Assembly: GCF_017813395.1 (NCBI RefSeq)
Contig: NZ_JAGIZB010000003.1
Coordinates: 62,001 to 126,000 of the forward strand
DNA length: 64,000 nucleotides
Source of the DNA: Pararoseomonas baculiformis
GTDB taxonomy: Bacteria > Pseudomonadota > Alphaproteobacteria > Acetobacterales > Acetobacteraceae
Direction: 5' to 3'
Shown: one piece after another, positions 45,461 to 53,784 of the stretch
Numbering within the stretch: the first letter of the stretch is position 1
Layout: the number at the start of each line of letters is the position of its first letter
Program-made: the position numbers and the translations under genes
Notes under the pieces: generated by a model
The model's input: the letters and a program-made list of their open reading frames with translations, nothing else
What the model was told of the DNA's origin: nothing
The model's database searches: none

Positions 45461-45811
45461 ATGAGCGCGATCATCCGCAAGGGCGGCGGCCCGGTCCTCT
45501 CGACGTCGGTCGAGTATCACGGCTTTGTCTACCTGGCCGGCATCACCGCCGACGACCTCTCCCAGGACGTCTCGGGCCAGACCAAGCAGATCCTCGACAA
45601 GATCGATGCCGCGCTTGAAGAGCACGGCACCGACAAGACCCGGCTGCTCCAGGCCCAGGTGTGGCTGAAGGACATCCGGGACCGCGACGCCCTGAACAAG
45701 CTCTGGACGGCTTGGCTGCCGCAGGGCGGCGCTCCGGTCCGCGCCTGCGTGGAGGCCAACATGGCCGATCCGCGTCATCTTGTTGAAATCATGGTCACTG
45801 CCTGCCGCTGA
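45461..45811 (+). CDS. RidA family protein
   Basis: 116 residues; RidA/YjgF fold with P-V-L-S-T-S-V-E-Y-H-G-F-V-Y-L-A-G, Q-T-K-Q-I-L-D-K-I-D-A-A-L, V-W-L-K-D-I, and the ending R-A-C-V-E-A-N-M-A-D-P. The Arg in P-V-R-A is the one that binds imine/enamine carboxylates in RidA deaminases. ATG 45461 with GGAG nine bases upstream is used; ATG 45446 is in frame. A much longer frame back to 44885 lies inside the oxidoreductase gene and is a shadow. Confidence 0.92.
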   Translation: MSAIIRKGGGPVLSTSVEYHGFVYLAGITADDLSQDVSGQTKQILDKIDAALEEHGTDKTRLLQAQVWLKDIRDRDALNKLWTAWLPQGGAPVRACVEANMADPRHLVEIMVTACR

Positions 45812-46112
45812 GCGGGGCCTGTGAACGGCGCCGGGAGTCCGGCGTCGTTCCGGCAACGGCCTGTGGCCACACGGCCGCAACACTGTGTCCCGAACCTTCC
45901 CGAGCCTGTTTTTGTAGGAATTTGCTCCCGATACCTCGCCGTGGAGCTTGGCCTGACGGGCTAATCACGCCTCGTTGCGGCCTGAAACAGCATCGCTTCT
46001 TGCCCGGGTTTCACCGCGCCGGGTAACACCCCCGTGACATCACCGGACCGAGAAGTGCCGTTCAAGGCGCGCCGGGCTGGTTGGGAAACGAGGCTTGATG
46101 CTGGGGGACTAC
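45812..46112. other. Intergenic region between ridA-like and CHAP genes
   Basis: About 300 bases without a convincing gene. It holds a hairpin at 45824-45849 (11-bp stem AACGGCGCCGG with CCGGCGTCGTT, loop GAGT, no T-run) that may end the ridA transcript. An AT-richer patch around 45907-45923 (TTTTTGTAGGAATTT) could be part of a promoter for the CHAP gene, but I cannot assign -35 and -10 boxes. Confidence 0.5.
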
Positions 46113-46883
46113 ATGCAGGCAAAAAGCGCCGCCGTTGCCATCGCCACCATTTGCGGCCTGATGCTGGTGCCGCAGCTGAGCTCGACGGCCGACGCTTCCT
46201 CGCCCAACCGGGGGGGCGCCAAGCACAGTTCGGCTTCCCGGCAGGCGGCGCCTGTGGTGCGCGAGGCCTCGGTCCGTCCCACGCGCTTCTCGGGCGCCAA
46301 GGCTGCCTCCCGCCGCGTCGAGCGGAGCGAGAGCGAGGTCGCCTCCTTCGGGCGCATCTCCTGCGTTCCCTATGCCCGCATGGTCACCGGCATGCAGGTC
46401 AGCGGTAATGGCGGGACCTGGTGGCACAATGCCGCCGGCCAGTATGCCCGCGGCAACCGCCCGGAGGCCGGTTCGGTCCTCGTCTTCCGGTCCTCGGGCG
46501 GGATGCGCGCAGGCCACGTTGCAGTGGTGGAGCGCCAGGTGAGTGCCCGCGAGATCACGATCCACCACGCGAACTGGGAGGGCCCGGGAATCCGCAAGGG
46601 CACCGTGACCCGGAACGTGTCGGTGATCGATGTCTCCGACGCGAATGACTGGACCGCCGTGCGGGTGCAGGTGGGCTTCGATGGCAGCACGCATGGCCGC
46701 GTGTATCCGACCTACGGCTTCATCTTTAACCGCCCCGACGGGGTTCCGGCCGCGCGTGGCCCGATGATGGTCCGGAACGAGGGCAGCAGCCTTCAGGAAG
46801 TGGCCGAGGCCCCGGCGCAGAGCTCGCATCGCCGCTTCATCAACACCTCGGTCGGCGGCCTCGGGATCGAGTCCGCCCGCTGA
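46113..46883 (+). CDS. Secreted CHAP-domain protein
   Basis: 256 residues from ATG 46113, preceded by GGGGGA at good spacing; in-frame TTG 46095 and ATG 46098 are possible. Signal peptide Q-A-K-S-A-A-V-A-I-A-T-I-C-G-L-M-L-V-P. Residues ~85-190 are a CHAP amidase/peptidase domain: R-I-S-C-V-P-Y-A-R (catalytic Cys), T-W-W-H-N-A-A-G, G-S-V-L-V-F, G-H-V-A-V-V (catalytic His) and H-H-A-N-W. It probably cleaves peptidoglycan peptides. The linker before it is Ser/Arg-rich. Confidence 0.9.
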   Translation: MQAKSAAVAIATICGLMLVPQLSSTADASSPNRGGAKHSSASRQAAPVVREASVRPTRFSGAKAASRRVERSESEVASFGRISCVPYARMVTGMQVSGNGGTWWHNAAGQYARGNRPEAGSVLVFRSSGGMRAGHVAVVERQVSAREITIHHANWEGPGIRKGTVTRNVSVIDVSDANDWTAVRVQVGFDGSTHGRVYPTYGFIFNRPDGVPAARGPMMVRNEGSSLQEVAEAPAQSSHRRFINTSVGGLGIESAR

Positions 46884-46909
46884 GGGGATCCCCGTAAGGG
46901 GTATCGGGA

Positions 46910-46949
46910 GGGGGCAGCGGATAGGGGGTCCGCTGCCCCCTTTCTTTTT
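46910..46949 (+). terminator. Intrinsic terminator after CHAP gene
   Basis: GGGGGCAGCGGA pairs perfectly with TCCGCTGCCCCC (12 bp) around a 7-base loop and is followed by TTTCTTTTT. It ends the CHAP transcript and sits before the 3' end of the convergent pleD gene. Confidence 0.93.
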
Positions 46950-47015
46950 GCGGGCCAGATGCGGCGCAGCACGGGATGACGGCGCAGGCGCTCCGGGCGG
47001 CCGCGGGGCCGGTGT

Positions 47016-48386
47016 TCAGGCCTCGCTACGCGCCCAGTCGCTGGGTTCCGCGATCTCAACCCGGTTCCGGCCGAGCGCCTTGGCCCTGTAGAGCGCGATA
47101 TCGGCCGTGGCTGCCAGCTCATCCACCGTGCAGTCCGGCCGGGCCACAGCCACGCCGATGCTGATGCTGATATCGAGTGACTTGTCGCCCACCTGCACCG
47201 GCCGCTCACAGACGGCAAGCCGCAGGCGCTCCGCCACCAGCCCGGCGTCGTCGGCTGGCTGGGGCGCCATGGCGACCACGAATTCCTCACCGCCAAAGCG
47301 GGCGACGACATCCACGGCGCGGAGATGCAGGCGCAGGCGCTCTGCCACCTCGCGCAGGACGGTATCGCCGATGGCATGGCCATAGGTGTCGTTGACGGAT
47401 TTGAACCGGTCCACGTCGATCAGCAGAAGCGTCGCACCACCGGCGCGCAGCAGCCCTTCCAGGTGGCGGGTGACATAGCGGCGGTTGCGGAGGCCGGTCA
47501 GGCTGTCCGTGACCGCCATCTCCAGGCTGCGCTGCAGGTCCGCCCGCAGCCTTTCCTGGTAGCGCTTGCGTCGGATCTGGTTGCGCGCCCGGGCGCGCAG
47601 CTCATTGGCATCCACGGGCCGCAGCACATGATCGTTCGCGCCAAGGTCGAAGCCCCGTAGCACCTGGTTCCGCTGATCCGTATCGGCCACCAGCAGCACC
47701 GGCACCTCGCGCGTCGCGGATTGCGCCCGCATGCGCGAGGCCAGACGCAGCCCTTCGCCGTCATCGAGCCAGAGGCTGAGAACAGCGATGTCGAACTCCT
47801 CGTGCAGCAGGCGGTCCCAGGCGATGTTCACATCCGAGGCGCGGGTCACCACGATGCCGTCCTGGGCGAGGATACCGGACAGCGCCGTGGCTTCCGCTTC
47901 ATCCTCGGTCGCGAGAAGGGCATGGGCTCCCGCGACGCTGCGGGACGGGTCCGGCATCGGTTCGAAGCCCAGGTCCCTCGCCGTCTCGGCACGAAGGCGG
48001 AAGGCATCGAGCACCTGCTTCGTCCGCAGAAGGGCCCGGAGCCGCGCGAAGAGGGTGGCGTGGTCCACGGGCTTGGACAGGAAGTCATCCGCCCCTGCCT
48101 CCAGCCCCCTCACCCGCTCGGCCTGATCCACCAGGGCGGTGATCATTACGACCGGAATATGGGCGGTGACAGGCGATGCCTTGAGCAGCCGGCACACCTC
48201 GTAGCCGTCCATCCCAGGCATCATCACATCCAGCAGGATGACGTCCGGCCCCCAGGACTGTGCCTGGCGCAGCGCCTCCGGCCCCGAGCTCGCAAGCGAG
48301 ACTTCATAATACTCGGCATTGAGCCGGGCTTCGAGAAGCTTCAGGTTGGCGGCGATGTCATCGACCACCAGGACACGCGCGGTCAT
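47016..48386 (-). CDS. pleD: PleD-type response regulator / diguanylate cyclase
   Basis: 456 residues. First receiver domain (1-120) has D-D at 9-10, phospho-acceptor Asp53 (I-L-L-D-V-M-M-P-G) and Lys in L-S-K-P-V. A second, degenerate receiver (~150-270) lacks a clear acceptor in V-L-S-L-W-L-D-D. The GGDEF domain (~295-450) has G-G-E-E-F at 365-369, so it should make cyclic di-GMP. R-A-V-D at 356-359 is the RxxD inhibitory site for product feedback. Domain order matches Caulobacter PleD. No divK is beside it. Confidence 0.95.
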   Translation of the reverse strand: MTARVLVVDDIAANLKLLEARLNAEYYEVSLASSGPEALRQAQSWGPDVILLDVMMPGMDGYEVCRLLKASPVTAHIPVVMITALVDQAERVRGLEAGADDFLSKPVDHATLFARLRALLRTKQVLDAFRLRAETARDLGFEPMPDPSRSVAGAHALLATEDEAEATALSGILAQDGIVVTRASDVNIAWDRLLHEEFDIAVLSLWLDDGEGLRLASRMRAQSATREVPVLLVADTDQRNQVLRGFDLGANDHVLRPVDANELRARARNQIRRKRYQERLRADLQRSLEMAVTDSLTGLRNRRYVTRHLEGLLRAGGATLLLIDVDRFKSVNDTYGHAIGDTVLREVAERLRLHLRAVDVVARFGGEEFVVAMAPQPADDAGLVAERLRLAVCERPVQVGDKSLDISISIGVAVARPDCTVDELAATADIALYRAKALGRNRVEIAEPSDWARSEA

Positions 48387-48826
48387 TGGGCGGCTTTCCC
48401 GCCTCCGGCCTGCCGGGACCGAGTCGTTGGGTCACATATGAGGCGAAGGCTGCAACGCACTGTATGTGTAGCCATCGTCGGACTGGAAGCCATCAAGCTC
48501 TAACGACTCCCGCCAGATGCACAGCGCAGCCTGTTCTCAGACCCCCATATAAGCAATAGACGCGCCGAGAGAAATGCCTGCCGGCACATAGGCGCAATCT
48601 TCCGCCTGCGTCAGCAACGGCTTCCGTCATGCCGGCCCACCGCGCCGTGTGCGGGCCTGCGCTTGGGGTGCCGGGATCAGAATTGCATCGGGACCGGTGC
48701 GGGCGGTCACCGTCACGTCCTTCGTCGTTAAGACAGCGGCCATGTCCCGAAACTCCTGTCATGATTCCAGGAATCTTGGGGCGAACGGGGCGCTGGCAAG
48801 ACAAGTGCCCCGTCCCTGGAGCCGGA
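48387..48826. other. 440-base gap between pleD and serine-glyoxylate aminotransferase genes
   Basis: Lower GC than the neighbourhood in places (for example CCCCCATATAAGCAATAG near 48541). Both flanking genes are on the minus strand, so this is the pleD upstream region. It probably holds the pleD promoter, but I cannot fix boxes. The only coding candidate is a 38-codon minus-strand ORF (48627-48743), listed separately. No RNA gene is recognisable. Confidence 0.5.
48627..48743 (-). CDS. Possible small protein, 38 residues
   Basis: ATG 48743 is preceded on the minus strand by AGGAG with about ten bases of spacing and opens a 38-codon frame. It begins M-A-A-V-L-T-T-K-D-V-T-V-T-A-R and ends in an Arg-rich tail (R-A-R-T-R-R-G-G-P-A). 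It resembles nothing I know. It lies in the upstream region of pleD, so it could also be a leader peptide or chance. Confidence 0.25.
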   Translation of the reverse strand: MAAVLTTKDVTVTARTGPDAILIPAPQAQARTRRGGPA

Positions 48827-50011
48827 TCAGGCGTTGCCGGAGAGGTAATCCATCGCCGCGGCGACGCCGGCAGGCTGGTGCGGCACGCCGGCGACCCGCA
48901 ATCCCATCTCCACCCCGCTCAGCGTTCCCATGAGCGAAAGGTCATTGAATGTGCCGAGATGGCCGATCCGGAAGACGCGATCGTTCAGCCGCCCCAACCC
49001 GTTGCCGAGCGACATGTCGAACCGCTCCAGGATCGTGGCGCGAAGCGCGTTGGCCGAGTGCCCCTCGGGCAGCCGCACCGCCGTGAGCGCGGAGGAGTAG
49101 TGCCGGGGCTCGGCGCATTGCACCTCAAGCCCCCAGGCGCGCACGGCGCGGCGGGTGGCCTCGGCGTGGCGGTCATGCCGGGCGAAGACATTGGGCAGGC
49201 CCTCGGCCATTAGCATGTCCAGCGCCGTGTCCAGGGCGTAGAGCATGTTCGTGGCGGGGGTATAGGGGAAATAGCCCGTGGCGTTGGCCGCCAGCATCGG
49301 CTTCCAGTCCCAGAAGGCGCGGGGCAGCTTCGCCGTCTCACTCGCCTTGAGCGCCTTTTCCGAAACGGCGTTGAAGGACAGGCCCGGCGGAAGCATCAGC
49401 CCCTTCTGGCTGCCGGAAACCGTGACATCCACGCCCCATTCTTCGTGCCTGTACTCGATCGAGCCGAGCGAGGAGATCGTGTCCACCAGCAGCAGGGCCG
49501 GATGCCCGTCCGCGTCCAGGGCGCGGCGGACCTCATCGATGCGGGAGGTGCAGCCGGTGCTCGTCTCGTTGTGCACCACGCAGACGGCCTTGATCTCATG
49601 CCCCTTGTCGGCGCGCAGCGCGGCCTCGATCGCGGGCACATCGGCGGCCTGGCGCCAATCGGTCTCCAGCAGCCGGGGCTTGAGGCCGAGGCGCTCCGCC
49701 ATCTCGCGCCAGAGATGGGCGAACCAGCCCGTCTCGCACATCAGCACGGTGTCGCCCGGCGAGAGGGTGTTGACCAGCGCCGCTTCCCAGGCGCCCGTGC
49801 CGGAGGCCGGGTAGATGATCACCGGCCCGGTGGTGCCGAAGACCGGCTTCAGCTTGTCCAGCACCTGCTTGCCAAGCAGCCCGAAATCCGGGCCACGATG
49901 GTCCATGGTGGGGTTGTCGAGCGCACGGAGCACGCGGTCCGGCACATTGGTCGGGCCGGGGATCTGCAGGAAATGCCGGCCGTTTTCGGGCCGGGTGCTG
50001 AAATAGGCCAT
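48827..50011 (-). CDS. sgaA: Serine--glyoxylate aminotransferase (class V)
   Basis: 394 residues, PLP enzyme converting serine plus glyoxylate to hydroxypyruvate plus glycine. The start F-L-Q-I-P-G-P-T-N-V-P and M-D-H-R-G-P-D-F are the conserved substrate loop. S-G-T-G-A-W-E-A-A binds PLP phosphate, V-D-T-I-S-S-L-G gives the PLP Asp, and S-G-S-Q-K-G carries Lys203, the Schiff-base residue. It diverges from the FAD/Fe-S dehydrogenase gene across ~140 bases; together they fit glycolate/glyoxylate metabolism. Confidence 0.94.
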   Translation of the reverse strand: MAYFSTRPENGRHFLQIPGPTNVPDRVLRALDNPTMDHRGPDFGLLGKQVLDKLKPVFGTTGPVIIYPASGTGAWEAALVNTLSPGDTVLMCETGWFAHLWREMAERLGLKPRLLETDWRQAADVPAIEAALRADKGHEIKAVCVVHNETSTGCTSRIDEVRRALDADGHPALLLVDTISSLGSIEYRHEEWGVDVTVSGSQKGLMLPPGLSFNAVSEKALKASETAKLPRAFWDWKPMLAANATGYFPYTPATNMLYALDTALDMLMAEGLPNVFARHDRHAEATRRAVRAWGLEVQCAEPRHYSSALTAVRLPEGHSANALRATILERFDMSLGNGLGRLNDRVFRIGHLGTFNDLSLMGTLSGVEMGLRVAGVPHQPAGVAAAMDYLSGNA

Positions 50012-50151
50012 GGGCGTCCTCCGCTCTCGGCGCCGGTCTAGCCCCCTGCCCCACGAAGTGCCAATGAGTTCGGCATGTTCGATTGATGAGGATTATGGAT
50101 GCGACGGCCCAGCCCGCCTCGGCTAGTTTGCCGTCCGCAGGAGACGCCCGA

Positions 50152-53073
50152 ATGAATGCCATCACCCGGTCGCGCATCACCCCCGGCGACAGCCGCCTGG
50201 CCGCGCGCCTGAAGAAGGAGACGCAGGGGGAGGTGCTGTTCGGCACCGGTGACCGCGGCCGCTACGCCACGGATGCCAGCATCTACCAGGTCGAGCCCAT
50301 CGGCGTGCTCATCCCCCGCAGCGTGGAAGACGTGGCGGCCGCCATGGCGATATGCCGGGAGGAGGGCGTGCCGGTCCTGCCGCGCGGCGGCGGCACCAGC
50401 CAGTGCGGGCAGACGGTGAACCGCGCCCTGGTGCTGGATTGCAGCAAGCACCTGCGGAACGTCACCTCGGTGGACAAGGCGGCGATGCGGGCAACGGTGC
50501 AGCCCGGCATCGCGCTCGGCGCGCTGAATGATGCGTTGAAGAAGGACGGGCTCTTCTTTCCCGTCGATCCCTCCACATGGGCGCGCTGCACCATCGGCGG
50601 CATGGCCGCCAACAATTCCTGCGGCTCCAAGTCGATCCGCTACGGGCTGATGGCCGACAACGTGAGCGCCATCGATGCCCTCCTGCCCGGAGGGGAGCGC
50701 TTCACCTTCGGCGAACTGCCGGACAACCTGGGCGAAGGCGTGCCGGGCAGCGTGGCCGAGCTGGTGAACCGGCTGCGCGCCCTAGGCGCGGCGGAGGCGG
50801 CGGAGATCGCGGCGCGCTTCCCCAAGGTGCTGCGGCGCGTTGGGGGCTATGATCTGGAATCCCTCACGCCCGGCGCGCGGGCCAGCGGCCGCGGCAATCT
50901 CGCCCGCATCCTGGTGGGCAGCGAGGGCACCCTGGCCTTCTCGGCGGGGCTGGAGCTGAAGCTCTGGCCGATCAAGCCGCGCAAGGCGCTGGGCATCTGC
51001 CAGTTCCCGACCTTCCGTGCCGCCATGGCGGCCTCCCAGCACCTCGTCACCCTCGATCCCGAGGCGGTGGAGCTGGTGGACCGGACCATGATCGATCTCG
51101 GCCGCTCCATCGGCATCTACCGCCCGACCATCGACCGCATGGTGATCGGCGAGCCGGACAGCCTGCTGATCGTCGAGTTCCACGGCCATGACGACGCGGT
51201 GCTGGCGCGAGAGCTGAAGCGTCTCGACGAGATGATGGGCGATCTCGGCTATCCCGGCGCCGTGGTCGAGTGCATCGACCCCGGCTTCCAGGCCGCGGTT
51301 GCCGAGGTGCGCGAGGCCGGGCTGAACATCATGATGTCCATGAAGGGCGATGGGAAACCCGTCTCTTTCATCGAGGACACGGCCGTGCCGCTGGAGGATC
51401 TGGCCGACTACACCGAGCGCCTGAACGAGGTTTTCGAGCGCCACGGCACCAAGGGCACCTGGTATGCCCATGCGAGCGTCGGCTGCCTGCATGTCCGCCC
51501 CGTGCTGAACATGAAGGATGGCGAGGATGTGCGCCGCATGCGCCAGATCGCCGAGGAATGCTTCGCCCTGGTGCGCGAATACAAGGGCAGCCATTCCGGC
51601 GAGCATGGCGACGGCATTGTCCGCTCCGAGTTCCATGAGGAGATGTACGGACCCCGCATCGTCCGTGCGTTCGAGGCGGTGAAGGACGCCTTCGACCCTA
51701 CAGGGCTGATGAATCCGGGCCGCGTTGTCCGCGCACCGCGCATGGATGACCGCAGCCTGTTCCGCTACCTGCCTGATTACTCGGCCGATCCGGCCGTGAC
51801 TCCGGTGCTGGACTGGTCGGCCTGGCCTGGTCCGCAGGGCGGTTTTCTGGCCGCCGTGGAGATGTGCAACAACAACGGCACCTGCCGGAAGTTCGATGCC
51901 AATGTCATGTGCCCAAGCTTCCGGGCCACGCGGAACGAGCGGGATCTGACGCGCGGCCGCGCCAACACGCTGCGCCTCGCCCTCACCGGACAGCTCGGGC
52001 CCGATGCGCTCGCTTCGGACGAGGTGGCGGAGGCACTTTCGCTCTGCGTCTCCTGCAAGGGCTGCAAGCGCGAATGCCCGACGGGCGTGGACATGGCCAA
52101 GATGAAGATCGAGGCCCAGTACGCCCGCGCGAAGAAGCATGGCGTCTCTGCCAAGGACCGGCTGATCGCAACGCTTCCCCAATGGGCGCCGCTAGCGTCC
52201 CGCGCGCCGGTCCTGGCCAATGCACGCGAATGGGTGCCGGGCGCCCGCGCCATCGGGGAGAAGCTGCTGGGCTTTTCGAAGGAACGCGCCCTGCCCCGCT
52301 TTGCCCCGGATCCGTTCCGCGACCTGGGCGGGGAGGCGCCGGCACCCCGCGGCGACGTGCTGCTGCTTGCTGATACCTTCAACCGCTATTTCGAACCGGA
52401 GAACCTGCGCGCTGCCGTGCGGGTGCTTCGCGCGGCCGGTTACCGCGCCGTCTCGCCCAAGGCGGCGGACAGCGCTCGCCCGCTCTGCTGCGGCCGGACC
52501 TATCTGGCGGCCGGCATGGTGGAGGAGGCGCGGGCCGAGGCACGGCGGACCATGGATGCGCTCTCCGGCTCCGACCTGCCGGTGCTGGGGCTGGAGCCCT
52601 CCTGCCTGCTGACCTTGCGGGACGAGTTCAAGTCGCTGCTGCCGGGCGAAGCGGCGGACCGGCTCTCGGACAGGGCTGTGCTGCTCTCGGAGTTCCTGGT
52701 GCGGGAGAAGGCAGAGCTTCCGCTGCAGCCGGTGGCACCGGCCGCGCATATCCACGGCCACTGCCACCAGAAGGCCTTCGGCGCTTTCCCGGCGGCGGTG
52801 AAGGCGCTGCGCGGCGTGCCCGGGCTGGAGGTGAAGCCGATCACCTCCTCCTGCTGCGGCATGGCGGGCGCTTTTGGCTATGATGCGCGCCGGATCGAGG
52901 CATCCAGGGCCATGGGAGAACTCTCCCTTGCCCCTGCCGTCCGCGCCGCTCCGGCCGATGATGTGATTGTGGCCGACGGCACTTCCTGCCGCCACCAGAT
53001 CGAGGACCTGACCGGCCGGAAGGCGCTGCACAGCGTACGACTGCTCGACATGGCTCTCGGAGGCGAGCGGTGA
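50152..53073 (+). CDS. FAD-linked oxidase / Fe-S oxidoreductase fusion (YdiJ/GlcD-GlpC-like)
   Basis: 973 residues. Residues ~30-270 are a PCMH FAD-binding domain (P-R-G-G-G-T-S-Q-C-G, G-G-M-A-A-N-N-S-C-G), then the FAD-oxidase C-terminal domain ending G-E-H-G-D-G and D-P-T-G-L-M-N-P-G. An Fe-S part follows (C-N-N-N-G-T-C-R-K and C-V-S-C-K-G-C-K-R-E-C-P), then two CCG motifs (L-C-C-G-R-T and S-S-C-C-G-M-A-G). It oxidises a 2-hydroxy acid (lactate, glycolate or 2-hydroxyglutarate) and passes electrons toward quinone. ATG 50152 with AGGAG is chosen; 50083 is in frame. Confidence 0.93.
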   Translation: MNAITRSRITPGDSRLAARLKKETQGEVLFGTGDRGRYATDASIYQVEPIGVLIPRSVEDVAAAMAICREEGVPVLPRGGGTSQCGQTVNRALVLDCSKHLRNVTSVDKAAMRATVQPGIALGALNDALKKDGLFFPVDPSTWARCTIGGMAANNSCGSKSIRYGLMADNVSAIDALLPGGERFTFGELPDNLGEGVPGSVAELVNRLRALGAAEAAEIAARFPKVLRRVGGYDLESLTPGARASGRGNLARILVGSEGTLAFSAGLELKLWPIKPRKALGICQFPTFRAAMAASQHLVTLDPEAVELVDRTMIDLGRSIGIYRPTIDRMVIGEPDSLLIVEFHGHDDAVLARELKRLDEMMGDLGYPGAVVECIDPGFQAAVAEVREAGLNIMMSMKGDGKPVSFIEDTAVPLEDLADYTERLNEVFERHGTKGTWYAHASVGCLHVRPVLNMKDGEDVRRMRQIAEECFALVREYKGSHSGEHGDGIVRSEFHEEMYGPRIVRAFEAVKDAFDPTGLMNPGRVVRAPRMDDRSLFRYLPDYSADPAVTPVLDWSAWPGPQGGFLAAVEMCNNNGTCRKFDANVMCPSFRATRNERDLTRGRANTLRLALTGQLGPDALASDEVAEALSLCVSCKGCKRECPTGVDMAKMKIEAQYARAKKHGVSAKDRLIATLPQWAPLASRAPVLANAREWVPGARAIGEKLLGFSKERALPRFAPDPFRDLGGEAPAPRGDVLLLADTFNRYFEPENLRAAVRVLRAAGYRAVSPKAADSARPLCCGRTYLAAGMVEEARAEARRTMDALSGSDLPVLGLEPSCLLTLRDEFKSLLPGEAADRLSDRAVLLSEFLVREKAELPLQPVAPAAHIHGHCHQKAFGAFPAAVKALRGVPGLEVKPITSSCCGMAGAFGYDARRIEASRAMGELSLAPAVRAAPADDVIVADGTSCRHQIEDLTGRKALHSVRLLDMALGGER

Positions 53074-53636
53074 GGAACGAGATCCTCGATGCCTGGTTCG
53101 GCGGTGAGCCGGACCTGTTCCGGCAGTCCTGGTTCCAGTCCGATCCCGCCTTCGATGCGATGCTTCGGAACCGCTTCGCCGAGGCGGCGGACAGGGCCGC
53201 GGCCGGTGCCTTCGCGGACTGGATGGATGAACCCGAAGGTGCGGTCGCCCTGTGCCTCCTGCTCGACCAGGTGCCGCGCAACATCCATCGCGGCACCCCG
53301 CGCGCCTTCGCTTCGGACCCCGCCGCCCGTGCCGCTGCGGCCGAGGCTGTCCTGGCGCGCCGGCACGATCTTCGGCTGCCCATCATGCAGCGCGTCTTTC
53401 TCTACCTGCCCTTCGAGCATTCCGAGGAGATGGCGGACCAGGACCTGTCGGTCGCGCTCTTCGAAGGGCTTCGGGATGACACGCGCACGACGAAGCCGGG
53501 CGGCGTGATCGATTATGCGTGGCAGCACCATGCGGTGATTCGCCGATTCGGGCGCTTCCCACACCGGAACGCTTCCCTCGGCCGGCCGACTACCCCGGCG
53601 GAACGCGCTTTTTTGGAGACGAATGGCGGCTTCTGA
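53070..53636 (+). CDS. DUF924 family protein
   Basis: 188 residues, GTG start overlapping the dehydrogenase stop and preceded by GGAGG. All-helical DUF924 protein: L-D-A-W-F-G at the start, L-L-L-D-Q-V-P-R-N-I-H-R-G-T, F-L-Y-L-P-F-E-H-S-E and the closing F-G-R-F-P-H-R-N. Function unknown, cytosolic. Coupling to the 2-hydroxy-acid dehydrogenase gene suggests co-expression, not necessarily a shared pathway. Confidence 0.93.
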   Translation: MRNEILDAWFGGEPDLFRQSWFQSDPAFDAMLRNRFAEAADRAAAGAFADWMDEPEGAVALCLLLDQVPRNIHRGTPRAFASDPAARAAAAEAVLARRHDLRLPIMQRVFLYLPFEHSEEMADQDLSVALFEGLRDDTRTTKPGGVIDYAWQHHAVIRRFGRFPHRNASLGRPTTPAERAFLETNGGF

Positions 53637-53784
53637 CGCGTTGGTACGCGTGTATGTTGCAGGGCAGCAACACGCGACTTCCCGATGACAGCGCAGGGGT
53701 GAAGCAGCCCGGTCGCTGCGGCATATTCGCGGCGACAAGATGCCCTGCCCGCAGGGATGCACCCCAGAAGGAAGATCAGCCCCG

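Noticed and set aside
48438-48503. 21-codon plus-strand frame after pleD upstream region
   Set aside because: No ribosome site and it is the tail of a long shadow frame.
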